Part shown: piece by piece, positions 1 to 6,042 of the stretch
How the letters are laid out: each line of letters starts with the position of its first letter
Numbering within the stretch: the first letter of the stretch is position 1
DNA from: DATFXF01 sp035258565
Lineage (GTDB): Bacteria > Acidobacteriota > Terriglobia > Acidiferrales > UBA7541
Length of the DNA: 6,778 bases
NCBI GenBank assembly: GCA_035258565.1
Contig: DATFXF010000183.1
Location: 1 to 6,778 of the forward strand
Direction: 5' to 3'
Translations under genes and position numbers: made by a program
The notes under the pieces: generated by a model
What the model was told of the DNA's origin: nothing
The model's input: the letters and a program-made list of their open reading frames with translations, nothing else
Database searches by the model: none

Positions 1-2
1 CC

Positions 3-515
3 CATCCCGAGGAATGGGAGCGCATCACCCCGGCGGCGCTGGCTCGAGTGGTGAACGTGGCCTACAGCAGTTACGATCTTGTGGTCATGGATTCCGGGGC
101 GCACTATTCCTCGGATTGGAACCCGATGCTGCGCACGGCGCGAGCTGTGCTGCTGGTGGCGGAGGCCAATGTCCCGGCGCTGTGGGCTCTCGAACAGCAT
201 CTTGCGGTGGCCACGACGATGGGCATCGACGCCCAACGGATCGCCATTGTGATCAATCGCTGGCATCGCAGCGATGAAGACGCGTTGAAGAGCGTGGAGA
301 AAAGGACGAAACGCCTGCTCTTCCGCCTGCCCAACGATTACCGGCAGGCGAGCGAGGCGACGAATATGGGCGTCCCGCTCGCGGGCAGTCAAGATAACCA
401 GCTTGTTGCCAACTTCCGCAAACTCGCTTCCCAGTTAGATGGTGTGCTTCCAACTACGTCGGAGAAGCGGGATGGGCCCAGCAGCAGCGCATTCCTGCTC
501 AGTACGAATAGGTGA
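3..515 (+). CDS. cpaE: CpaE/MinD-like pilus-assembly ATPase, C-terminal part (5' end outside window)
   Basis: The reading frame is open from the left edge and ends at TGA 513-515, giving 170 visible residues. The GTG at base 48 is only an internal codon, because coherent sequence (HPEEWERITPAALARV) precedes it. Visible residues 24-32 (YDLVVMDSG) are the Walker-B-like strand of the SIMIBI/ParA-MinD fold. Residues 47-66 (hydrophobic strand, then AEANVPALWALEQ) and the strand ending INRW near 80-87 match the later part of CpaE, where a base-binding N in a 'NR' motif is typical. The deviant Walker A must lie upstream of the window. CpaE proteins help localise or assemble Tad/Flp type IVb pili at the inner membrane. 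The last 20 or so residues are low-complexity (TTSEKRDGPSSS) and probably a disordered tail. cpaF usually follows cpaE in tad loci but is absent here. A generic ParA/MinD-family ATPase is the alternative. Confidence 0.72.
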   Translation, partial: HPEEWERITPAALARVVNVAYSSYDLVVMDSGAHYSSDWNPMLRTARAVLLVAEANVPALWALEQHLAVATTMGIDAQRIAIVINRWHRSDEDALKSVEKRTKRLLFRLPNDYRQASEATNMGVPLAGSQDNQLVANFRKLASQLDGVLPTTSEKRDGPSSSAFLLSTNR

Positions 516-894
516 CGACGACCATGTCAACGGTTTCGGTAGACAATGTCCCCCTATTCTCCCTCGTCAATTTTTGGGAATCGACGTGCCAGTTCATGGA
601 ATACTTGCATGCCAGTCTGGCATCTCAAGTCAACTTGGCTCGCGGCCTCCCATCGCACGGCAGTCTGCAACAGGTCAATCTCATTGCGAGCAGGAGCAGG
701 CTGCCAGAAGCAGCAAGACAGGCAGGACCGATAGCGGCATGCGGGGCCCTCTGCTGAAGTGATGTCTAGCGTTTCTGCTTGTATTCATCCTCTAAGCCGC
801 ACCTGTGCTGGCGAAGGGCTGTGGTCGCGCGCTGCGAGAAAAACAGGTTCTCTGACCAGCCTCCCTCGCGGCCTTGGCCTCGTACGTAGATTCG
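516..894. other. Gene-poor gap between cpaE and the creatininase-family gene
   Basis: This stretch of about 380 bases lies between the + strand ATPase stop and the minus-strand creatininase stop, so the two genes converge on it. A GTG-started frame at 512-757 (81 codons) overlaps the cpaE stop as GTGA. Its product has no recognisable motif, no good Shine-Dalgarno site and an unremarkable composition, so I do not call it a gene. I see no T-tract terminator for either gene. The one clear structure is the inverted repeat at 603-630, described separately. The gap may be decayed coding DNA, but no frame gives recognisable remnants. Confidence 0.5.
603..630. repeat. Imperfect inverted repeat / potential hairpin downstream of cpaE
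   Basis: Arms ATGCCA (609-614) and TGGCAT (618-623) pair perfectly around GTC. Outside them ACTTG (603-607) and CAAGT (626-630) pair again across a small internal loop (C versus CT). This gives 11 base pairs with a 3-base loop in RNA. No T-run follows, so it is not a standard intrinsic terminator. It could be an mRNA 3'-end stabilising structure or a dyad protein-binding site. The repeat is seen directly; its function is unknown. Confidence 0.45.
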
Positions 895-1713
895 CTACTT
901 GGTTGTCTGCGCATCTTGGATCAGCTGGCGGATCTCCGTCACGCCATTTTTGACCTTCCAGTCCAGGAACATCCTGCCGAGTTCCACCGAACTCCTCCGC
1001 GGATCGCCCTCGACGCCGGTGGGACCCAGACTGAGTTGTGGCGAATAGGGTCGCTGGATGGGGTCGCCCAAAGCGATTCTGTCCTGGCGAACGTATTGCG
1101 CGCCCACTGCCCACAGCAAAGAGGTGTCGGCCACACCGCCGTGACGGCTGGGCGGAAAACCATGATCCTTGAGATAGTTCTCGATCTCCTGATCGGATTT
1201 GGCATAGGCGTCGCCGGAATAGAAGACGCGCGCACCCCGCGAGCGGTAGCGCTGGTCGAGCTTGGGGGCCAGCTCCTTTAAGGATGCCTGGTTGCCGCCA
1301 TGGTCGCCCATCAGGATGATGTACTTGAAGCCGGCCTTGGCCATGCTGTCGGCGAGCTCTTCGTTGACGCGCGAGAAGGTCTCCGGCGAAAGATTGACCG
1401 TGCCAGGGAACTTGGCCTCCTCGCCGGTCGGCGCGAAAGGCATCACCGGGGCGACGAGGGCATTGCCCAGTTCGCGAGCAATGCGCTCGCCCAGGTAGCG
1501 CGCACGGAAGATGTGTTTCCCCAAGACCAAGTGCGGTCCGGATTCCTCCGTACTGGCGTTAAAGATCAGTACCGTGGTCTTGCCAGACTTTATGGCATCG
1601 CGCACTTCGGTAGTGGTCATCTCATCCATCAGGACACGCGAGTCCGTCTCGGCCACCGCCGCCAGTACGGAAGCGCCCGCGAGCCAAACCAGAAACAAGT
1701 AAGAGAAGGTCAT
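895..1713 (-). CDS. Secreted creatininase-family amidohydrolase-like protein, variant metal site
   Basis: The product is 272 residues, about the usual length of the creatininase/ArfB/MftE family (metal-dependent hydrolases of cyclic or linear amides) plus a leader. Residues 5-21 are hydrophobic and end AVA|ET, a likely signal peptidase I site, so export to the periplasm is expected; the n-region lacks a basic residue, which is unusual. Family landmarks in order are STEESGPHLVLGKH (54-67), FPGTVNLSPE (102-111), the glycine-rich GDHGGNQ loop (136-142) and RHGGVADTSLLWAV (190-203). Against the classical EQHGPH...D and NGHGGN/HAGExETS motifs, Glu56 and His138 are kept. The usual second His is Ser58, the usual Asp is His67, and the usual HAGExE acids read V194 and D196. 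I recall relatives with a GKH and ADTS pattern, so this is probably an established subfamily. The ATG has GGAG 7 bases upstream. The substrate cannot be inferred, and creatinine is unlikely. Confidence 0.85.
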   Translation of the reverse strand: MTFSYLFLVWLAGASVLAAVAETDSRVLMDEMTTTEVRDAIKSGKTTVLIFNASTEESGPHLVLGKHIFRARYLGERIARELGNALVAPVMPFAPTGEEAKFPGTVNLSPETFSRVNEELADSMAKAGFKYIILMGDHGGNQASLKELAPKLDQRYRSRGARVFYSGDAYAKSDQEIENYLKDHGFPPSRHGGVADTSLLWAVGAQYVRQDRIALGDPIQRPYSPQLSLGPTGVEGDPRRSSVELGRMFLDWKVKNGVTEIRQLIQDAQTTK

Positions 1714-1720
1714 TGGCGTG

Positions 1721-1726
1721 CTCCGG
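1721..1726 (-). promoter_or_regulatory. Shine-Dalgarno site of the creatininase-family gene
   Basis: On the minus strand CCGGAG lies here, with GGAG ending 7 bases before the ATG at 1713-1711. This supports that start and therefore the presence of the signal peptide. Confidence 0.6.
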
Positions 1727-1878
1727 AAGTGGTTTTCTTCTTGGACTGTTATCTTACAGAAACCAAGACCTTAATCTTCCCTGCACGCGAAGTCTAGAAT
1801 GTTTTCCAAGAAGTTCGGCGACCAGGACGGACAGGTCCGTGAGTGCCCGGATGGTGAAACAACGGGGAGGAAAGCCCC

Positions 1879-3345
1879 TCAACGCGCCCCAGCGGACGGC
1901 GGGTTCGGCTCATAGGCGAAACGCGCGCCGATGCACTTGAACTGGCGCGCGGGATGATAGTTCTGCCCCAGCGCGTCCAGAAAGTCCGCGTACCAGAAGG
2001 TGTCGGGCGATTTGGGGTCGGCGGCCTGATTCTTCAACGCATCGAGATCCCCGTCCAAAAGAACAGCGTCGTAATATCGCTCCCGAATCTCTCTTGCCAG
2101 CTCATCGTCCGAGAGTGCCCCGGATTTGACGAGGAACGCATAGACGAAGGGGTTGGAGAACGTCACCGGCTTTCCCGCCAGAACAATGGCGCCGACATTT
2201 TCTGATAGGAAATGATCGCCGGAGTGATCTTTGACGTACGCATAGGCCTCCCGGCAGCCGTCACGTGCGGGCTCGACGTCGAGATCGAAGGGAAGCGTAA
2301 ACAGTACCACCAGCGCAAGGGCCGCAGGCACGAGCGCGAGCGCCCATCCCCTGCGGCCGCGTTGCTGCAGGGCGTGGTAACCCAGCCCTGCAGTCAAGCA
2401 CAGGGCAGCAAGCCACTCGAGCAGATGATTCGTGTCTGAGCCGACTTTCCCGGCAGTCAGCGTCATCCCGGTGCCCAGCACAAAATAAATCACGGGGAGC
2501 GACGGATGGCCACGCCGCACATCTTCCGCAGCCAGCGCGAGCGCCAGAAACACCAGAACGGCGTGCACGCGCAGCGCCGGGAAGAAGAGCTGCGCCCACT
2601 GCGAGATGAGATAGGGGTCCGGGTGGGTGCGGAACATGTTAAAGGCGAACCAGCCCTGCGTCGCTCGCTCGAGCACAAAGAACAGAACCAAGGAAAGCCC
2701 GCCGATCGAGGCAGCTAGGCCGGCAGTCCTACGCCATTCTTTTCGGAAAGCGAAATGCAGGCAGCACGCTGCAGGTGCCGCGATCAGCGTGAACTTGCAA
2801 TATATCGCGGCGACAAACAGCGGCACCGCTAGATACCAGCGCCGCGGGAGAATCCAGCAAACACCCAAGCCGGCCAGAGTCAGTGGGATGCCCACCAGGT
2901 CCACGCGCAATAGATACACCCAGTCGTGCACCGCGGGCATGGTCAGGTAGAGCAGGGCGAACGAGAGGCTTAGTTTCCACGAGACGCCCGCACGGCGCAG
3001 CAGGATAACGATGAGCGCCGCGACGATCAGCCCCGTAGTACAGATGGTCACTCGCGGAAGCGTGAAAACCGGGCTGGGATGCTTCACCAATGGGGCAATC
3101 AGGTAATAGACAAGCGGCCCGTAGGTGTTGAAGACATAGATAGGCGGCTGGATCGCGGGGTAAGGATTTGCTCCCTGGACGATCCGCACTGCTGCGTTCA
3201 GGATGTTTCCCTCCTCGTAGTTGAGCTGGTAGGGCACCACGAACTGGTAGATCGCTAGCCGCAGTGTCATCACGCAGCCTAGCGTGGCCGCCGCGAGAAA
3301 AACCCACTCAGAGATCCCTAGAAGCCTTTGGTTCCTCATCTGCAT
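1879..3345 (-). CDS. Integral membrane GT-C-type glycosyltransferase-like protein
   Basis: The product is 488 residues. It has about ten hydrophobic segments between residues 12 and 350 and a soluble C-terminal domain of about 135 residues. The first periplasmic loop carries LNYEEGN (41-47), the acidic position where GT-C enzymes (PMT/ArnT/GT39 class) have a catalytic Asp or Glu. It is followed by NPYP (60-63) and NTYGPLVYY (73-81). RVDLVG (147-152) and GKVGSDTNHLLE (299-310) are motifs I associate with this group of membrane proteins. The tail (AYAYVKDHSG, LAGKPVTFSNPFVYAF, YYDAVLLDG) resembles the C-terminal alpha/beta domain of such proteins. They usually transfer sugar from a polyprenyl-phosphate donor to lipid, glycan or protein outside the inner membrane; acceptor and donor are not predictable here. 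ATGs at 3345 and 3339 are both possible starts, and neither has a Shine-Dalgarno site. No glycan genes flank it. A membrane protein without transferase activity is the alternative. Confidence 0.72.
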   Translation of the reverse strand: MQMRNQRLLGISEWVFLAAATLGCVMTLRLAIYQFVVPYQLNYEEGNILNAAVRIVQGANPYPAIQPPIYVFNTYGPLVYYLIAPLVKHPSPVFTLPRVTICTTGLIVAALIVILLRRAGVSWKLSLSFALLYLTMPAVHDWVYLLRVDLVGIPLTLAGLGVCWILPRRWYLAVPLFVAAIYCKFTLIAAPAACCLHFAFRKEWRRTAGLAASIGGLSLVLFFVLERATQGWFAFNMFRTHPDPYLISQWAQLFFPALRVHAVLVFLALALAAEDVRRGHPSLPVIYFVLGTGMTLTAGKVGSDTNHLLEWLAALCLTAGLGYHALQQRGRRGWALALVPAALALVVLFTLPFDLDVEPARDGCREAYAYVKDHSGDHFLSENVGAIVLAGKPVTFSNPFVYAFLVKSGALSDDELAREIRERYYDAVLLDGDLDALKNQAADPKSPDTFWYADFLDALGQNYHPARQFKCIGARFAYEPNPPSAGAR

Positions 3346-3361
3346 GTTGTCAGCACATCTG

Positions 3362-3577
3362 ATGTTAGTCGAATGGCCCGTCTCGCTCCTAGTGGGAGAG
3401 TGGACTCAAGTGGTAGGCAATCCATGCTCGGAGGATGCGGAAGCGAAATTGGCTGCGAGCAATTGTCTCTTTGAAAAACTTGTCGGCAGGGATCGGATCG
3501 ACTCCCTCCAGCGCCTCCTCTCCCAGAAGAAGAAGGAAGATCTCTCCGAATGGGTAAAATCCTCCTTCACCGGCTAA
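3362..3577 (+). CDS. Small hypothetical ORF, doubtful
   Basis: This is a 71-residue frame ending at TAA 3575-3577. The first half has no recognisable pattern. The second half (from about KLAASNCLFEKLVG to LSEWVKSSFTG) has the amphipathic, charged look of a real helical protein, with a KKKED cluster and no low-complexity artefact. The ending vaguely recalls the YidB-type 'SWV.TG' tail, but that resemblance is too weak to name a family. Possible starts are ATG 3344 (overlapping the divergent membrane-protein start), ATG 3362 or GTG 3410, the last with GGGAG 11 bases upstream. If real, it is divergent from the GT-C gene and 47 bases before the lipoprotein gene. It may instead be a fragment of a lost gene. 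Confidence 0.28.
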   Translation: MLVEWPVSLLVGEWTQVVGNPCSEDAEAKLAASNCLFEKLVGRDRIDSLQRLLSQKKKEDLSEWVKSSFTG

Positions 3578-3624
3578 ATAGGCAATCCTTCGCTCTGGGA
3601 TTCCTATAAGCTTCGGGAATCACC

Positions 3625-4239
3625 ATGAGATGCCTTGGGCTTGCCCTTGTTCAGAATGGGCATGGGGCACTGCTCTCTAAGCTCTTGTTGGCTTGCTCCT
3701 TTGCGTCGCTGTTGCTTATAGCTGCCTGTAACCGTAAACCGGAACATGTAGGGTTTGGACAAGCGATCAGCATCGGCCCCTACCGAATGAGCGTATCGTC
3801 AGTCGAGGCGTCCCACCGAAAGGACACAAGGCTCCTGGTTGTTTTTGTGCATTGGAGCGGTGTCTCCTCCTCCTCCCCAGAAGAGGACCGCATTGACTTT
3901 GTAGGCGCATGCCTCGCGCGGCGGTTTACGATCGTCGATGGTAAGGGAAATGAGTTCCGATCGAAAAACCCGATGCCTGAGGAGCAATATCGGATCCAGC
4001 AGACGGCCAATCTGCTTGCGCCTGGAGGCAAGCGACCCTCGCAAAATCAGTACGCAATCATGAGTGCTCAAAGGGAACGTACGGGGTGGCTCGAGGACCC
4101 GCCAGCGAATTGGGCGGTGGTTTTCGAGATCCCCCAAGAAGCGCAGGGCTTCACCCTCTGGGTTGGTCGCTCCAGACTCGGGCTGTTATCTCCATTTATG
4201 TCTACTCCTCCCGACGCTGCTATTCGCCTTAACTACTAA
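3625..4239 (+). CDS. Lipoprotein with DUF4352-like beta-rich domain
   Basis: The product is 204 residues. A basic n-region and a hydrophobic stretch (residues 20-34) lead to a lipobox IAAC with Cys35, so signal peptidase II processing and lipid anchoring are expected. Asn36 at +2 argues against inner-membrane retention in the enterobacterial rule. The mature part has SIGPYRMSVSSVE, then a strand RLLVVFVHWSG, then FTIVDGKGNEF, and late WAVVFEIPQEAQGFTLWVG. That order (strand, folded-domain strand, 'D.xGxxF', 'vvFeiP') is what I know from DUF4352-type immunoglobulin-like extracellular domains; I rate this match as moderate. Such domains are usually of unknown role at the cell surface. ATG 3625 has only a weak GGGA 6 bases upstream. 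No functional partner is evident: the neighbours are a doubtful ORF and a toxin-antitoxin pair. Confidence 0.7.
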   Translation: MRCLGLALVQNGHGALLSKLLLACSFASLLLIAACNRKPEHVGFGQAISIGPYRMSVSSVEASHRKDTRLLVVFVHWSGVSSSSPEEDRIDFVGACLARRFTIVDGKGNEFRSKNPMPEEQYRIQQTANLLAPGGKRPSQNQYAIMSAQRERTGWLEDPPANWAVVFEIPQEAQGFTLWVGRSRLGLLSPFMSTPPDAAIRLNY

Positions 4240-4409
4240 CTTTCAAAGGGCGAGCGCAAGCTGCCTACAGTGTCAACGCCCGCCCTTGTTGATCAAGCGC
4301 CCTGGCACCCGAATCCTCATTTGCCTGCCACGTACGCTTGTCTCCGATCTGGGGTCCTTAGTCAGCGCGAGGCGGCGCGGCTCAACGATATATTCTGTGT
4401 TTTCCCATT

Positions 4410-4438
4410 TTGACGTCGACTAGGAACTGGTATACGAT
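4410..4438 (+). promoter_or_regulatory. Sigma70-type promoter of the vapBC module
   Basis: TTGACG (4410-4415, 5 of 6 to consensus) and TACGAT (4433-4438, 4 of 6) are separated by exactly 17 bases. Transcription would begin near 4445, giving a leader of about 20 bases before the GTG at 4467. A small dyad CGAT-N6-ATCG (4435-4448) overlaps the -10 and expected start. ACGATAT occurs both at 4385-4391 and 4434-4440. AbrB-type antitoxins commonly repress their own promoter, so these are candidate operator sequences; the binding is inferred. Confidence 0.5.
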
Positions 4439-4454
4439 ATGGTCATCGATTGGT

Positions 4455-4460
4455 AGGAGG
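4455..4460 (+). promoter_or_regulatory. Shine-Dalgarno site that decides the vapB start
   Basis: AGGAGG is a perfect match, 6 bases before GTG 4467. The nearer ATG at 4462 is only 1 base away and opens a 5-codon frame (MKCLE) that closes at 4479, so it is unlikely to be used. The GTG is therefore the probable antitoxin start. Confidence 0.75.
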
Positions 4461-4466
4461 TATGAA

Positions 4467-4676
4467 GTGTCTCGAGTGACTATTTCGCCCAAGTTCCAGA
4501 TCGTCATCCCGCGCGAAATCCGCGAGAGACTTGGCCTCCGCCCAGGCCAGCAGATCACACTGTTTGAGCGCGATGGCATTATCACTGCGGTTCCCGATCT
4601 TCCGCTGGAAAAATTCCGGGGGATCCTTAAGGGCATGTCACGCACTGAGTTGAGAGAAAAGCAGGAGCGCATCTAG
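4467..4676 (+). CDS. vapB: AbrB-fold antitoxin (VapB-like)
   Basis: The protein has 69 residues from a GTG start chosen for the AGGAGG site 6 bases upstream. The frame is open further upstream, to 4410 and beyond, but the extra residues do not belong to the family. Residues 3-27 (RVTISPKFQIVIPREIRERLGLRPG) are the swapped-hairpin SpoVT/AbrB DNA-binding domain, with the family K-x-Q-[IV]-x-[IL]-P-x-x-[IV]-R spacing. Residues 30-43 form its last strands. The C-terminus (FRGILKGMSRTELREKQERI, 50-69) resembles the tail that such antitoxins lay across the PIN toxin active site. It should neutralise the VapC encoded next and autorepress the operon. The stop TAG shares its final G with the toxin GTG, so the two are translationally coupled. 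Confidence 0.88.
   Translation: MSRVTISPKFQIVIPREIRERLGLRPGQQITLFERDGIITAVPDLPLEKFRGILKGMSRTELREKQERI
4663..4667 (+). promoter_or_regulatory. Shine-Dalgarno site of vapC inside vapB
   Basis: AGGAG lies 8 bases before the toxin GTG at 4676, within the last codons of the antitoxin gene. It supports the GTG start and coupled translation. Confidence 0.6.
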
Positions 4677-5041
4677 TGGTGGTTGTGGACTCCTCCGGCT
4701 GGATTGAATTCTTCACCGACGGCCCCAAAGCCGAGGCGTACGCTCGTTATTTGAAGGATGCCGAAAGAGTGGCCACGCCAGCGATCGTCGTTTATGAGGT
4801 CTACAAGAAGATCAAGCGCGAGCGCGGCGGGGAGATGGCGAAGTTGTGCGTGGCCCAGATGGAAAAAACTCGTGGGGTTCCGATTGATCAGAGCCTCGCG
4901 ATGTGGGCGGCCGACCTCAGCTTGGAGTTCTCTTTGCCGATGGCCGACTCCATTGTCTTGGCTACCGCACGAGCGCTTGGCGTGGAGTTGATAACCAGCG
5001 ACACTGACTTTAGGAATGTACCAGGCGTGCAAATTCTGTGA
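4676..5041 (+). CDS. vapC: PIN-domain ribonuclease toxin (VapC-like)
   Basis: The protein is 121 residues, a little shorter than many VapC toxins but complete. It begins MVVVDSSGWIEFF, with Asp5 as the first PIN acid. Glu41 (VVYEVYKKIKR) is the second, Asp91 (PMADSIVLATAR) the third, and Asp109 with Asp111 (LITSDTDF) complete the Mg2+-binding site, so all catalytic acids are present. VapC toxins are endoribonucleases that cut specific tRNAs or rRNA and arrest translation; the target here cannot be read from sequence. The GTG start shares one base with the antitoxin stop. The gene ends 53 bases before the stop of the convergent cytidylyltransferase gene. Nothing looks truncated or frameshifted, so the pair is probably functional. 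Confidence 0.9.
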   Translation: MVVVDSSGWIEFFTDGPKAEAYARYLKDAERVATPAIVVYEVYKKIKRERGGEMAKLCVAQMEKTRGVPIDQSLAMWAADLSLEFSLPMADSIVLATARALGVELITSDTDFRNVPGVQIL

Positions 5042-5068
5042 GCAAATGGCATCGGCACGCCTTTAAGC

Positions 5069-5092
5069 CGAAATGCATTGAATGCCGTTTCG
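5069..5092. terminator. Imperfect hairpin between convergent vapC and cdsA, weak terminator candidate
   Basis: CGAAA (5069-5073) and TTTCG (5088-5092) form outer arms. GCATT (5075-5079) and AATGC (5081-5085) form an inner inverted repeat around one base, with small bulges between the two stems. It lies in the 53-base gap between two converging stops, where a bidirectional terminator would be expected. No clean GC-rich stem with a long T-tract is present, so this is tentative. Confidence 0.25.
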
Positions 5093-5094
5093 CC

Positions 5095-6042
5095 CTAAGC
5101 GAAGTAATAGCGTGTCAGGTGGAAGAAGACCGGCGCAGCGAAACACAGTGAATCGATACGGTCGAGCACCCCGCCGTGGCCTTCGATGAGCGTGCCGTAG
5201 TCTTTGACGCCGCGGTCGCGCTTGATTGCGGACATCGTTAGACCGCCAGCGAAGCCCATCAGCGTGACGACGAGCGACATCGCCACCGACTGCCAGGGCC
5301 GGAAAGGCGTAATTGGCCAAAGCAGCGTGCCGACCAGCGTAGCCGAGGCGATGCCACCAAGAAAACCCTCCCAGGTCTTGTTTGGGCTGATGGCAGGAGC
5401 GATGCGGCGCTTGCCCGCGAGTCTCCCCCAGACGTACTGCAAGACGTCGCTAAACTGCACCACGAGCACCAGGTACAGAAGCAGCTGGGCATTGTGGCCC
5501 TCGTAGCCAGGGATTTTCAGAATCAGCAGCGCCGGGGCGTGGCTCAGGCAATAGGTGCAGATCATCAATCCCCACTGGATCTTCGCGGCGCGCTCCAGAA
5601 AATGTTCCGTATCGCCTGCCAGCACGATGCGCGTGGGGATGAACAGGAAGCCGAAAACCGGGATCAGGATGGCAAACATGCCGTACCAACGGTAGGCCAG
5701 CAACACGTATTGTAGAGGTGTGATAATAAAGAAAGACCAGAACAGGGTGCGGTGGTCCGCCCGCCGCGTGGCCACCAGCGTCAGGTACTCCCGCAAGGCC
5801 AGCAACGAGAGCAGGCCGAACAGCACCAGCGTCCAAGCAAAGCCGGAGAACACCATGAGCAAGAAGATGGCGCTCATCACCCACCAGGCACGCACGCGGG
5901 CGTTTAGGTTGCCGGCGGCCTCGCGCGCCCCGGGAGTCCGCGCGCGCCACTTCAGCACCTGCCCGATAACGGTCGCCAGCAACAGCACACCGAACACCCC
6001 ACCCAACGTCCACCAGAGCTGCTTGTCGAGAGCGGCTTTCAT
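5095..6042 (-). CDS. cdsA: Phosphatidate cytidylyltransferase, CdsA/YnbB-type
   Basis: The protein is 315 residues with about eight membrane segments. It should convert phosphatidate and CTP to CDP-diacylglycerol and pyrophosphate at the inner membrane. The family signature is at 271-297: SAIKRDRGVKDYG, then EGHGGVLDRID, with Lys, Asp and the HGG...DR.D residues intact. FSDVLQYVWG (197-206) and SPNKTWEG (219-226) are further CdsA landmarks. Glu287 stands where the classical signature has Pro or Gly. From memory this is normal in the YnbB-like branch, as are the extra N-terminal helix and the NLNARVRAWW segment (45-54). The ATG overlaps the acyltransferase TGA as ATGA, so the two are coupled. 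It is probably a second, pathway-specific enzyme rather than the housekeeping CdsA, but the rest of the genome is not visible. Confidence 0.92.
   Translation of the reverse strand: MKAALDKQLWWTLGGVFGVLLLATVIGQVLKWRARTPGAREAAGNLNARVRAWWVMSAIFLLMVFSGFAWTLVLFGLLSLLALREYLTLVATRRADHRTLFWSFFIITPLQYVLLAYRWYGMFAILIPVFGFLFIPTRIVLAGDTEHFLERAAKIQWGLMICTYCLSHAPALLILKIPGYEGHNAQLLLYLVLVVQFSDVLQYVWGRLAGKRRIAPAISPNKTWEGFLGGIASATLVGTLLWPITPFRPWQSVAMSLVVTLMGFAGGLTMSAIKRDRGVKDYGTLIEGHGGVLDRIDSLCFAAPVFFHLTRYYFA

Noticed and set aside
1300..1797. Long + strand frame opposite the creatininase-family gene
   Set aside because: It is antisense to a gene with recognisable family motifs, a signal peptide and a good ribosome site; its product has no motif.
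1861..1878. GGGG/CCCC hairpin after the stop of the membrane-protein gene
   Set aside because: The stem is only 4 base pairs and the downstream sequence is not a T-tract; too weak to call a terminator.
2729..3307. 192-codon minus-strand frame inside the membrane-protein gene
   Set aside because: It is an out-of-frame shadow in GC-rich DNA; the overlapping frame has coherent membrane segments and family motifs.
3605..3610. TATAAG as a -10 element for the lipoprotein gene
   Set aside because: The six bases match well, but no -35-like sequence lies 16 to 18 bases upstream and it is close to the start codon.
4246..4287. AAGGGCG/CGCCCTT inverted repeat after the lipoprotein stop, considered as a terminator
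   Set aside because: The arms are perfect over 7 bases, but the loop is 28 bases and no T-tract follows, so chance is likely in this GC-rich DNA.
4064..4423. 119-codon + strand frame after the lipoprotein domain
   Set aside because: It overlaps the lipoprotein gene out of frame and extends into the vapBC promoter, with no recognisable domain.
5450..6013. 187-codon minus-strand frame inside cdsA
   Set aside because: It is a shadow of the CdsA frame, which carries the full signature; this product is rich in Arg, Gly and Ala without motifs.
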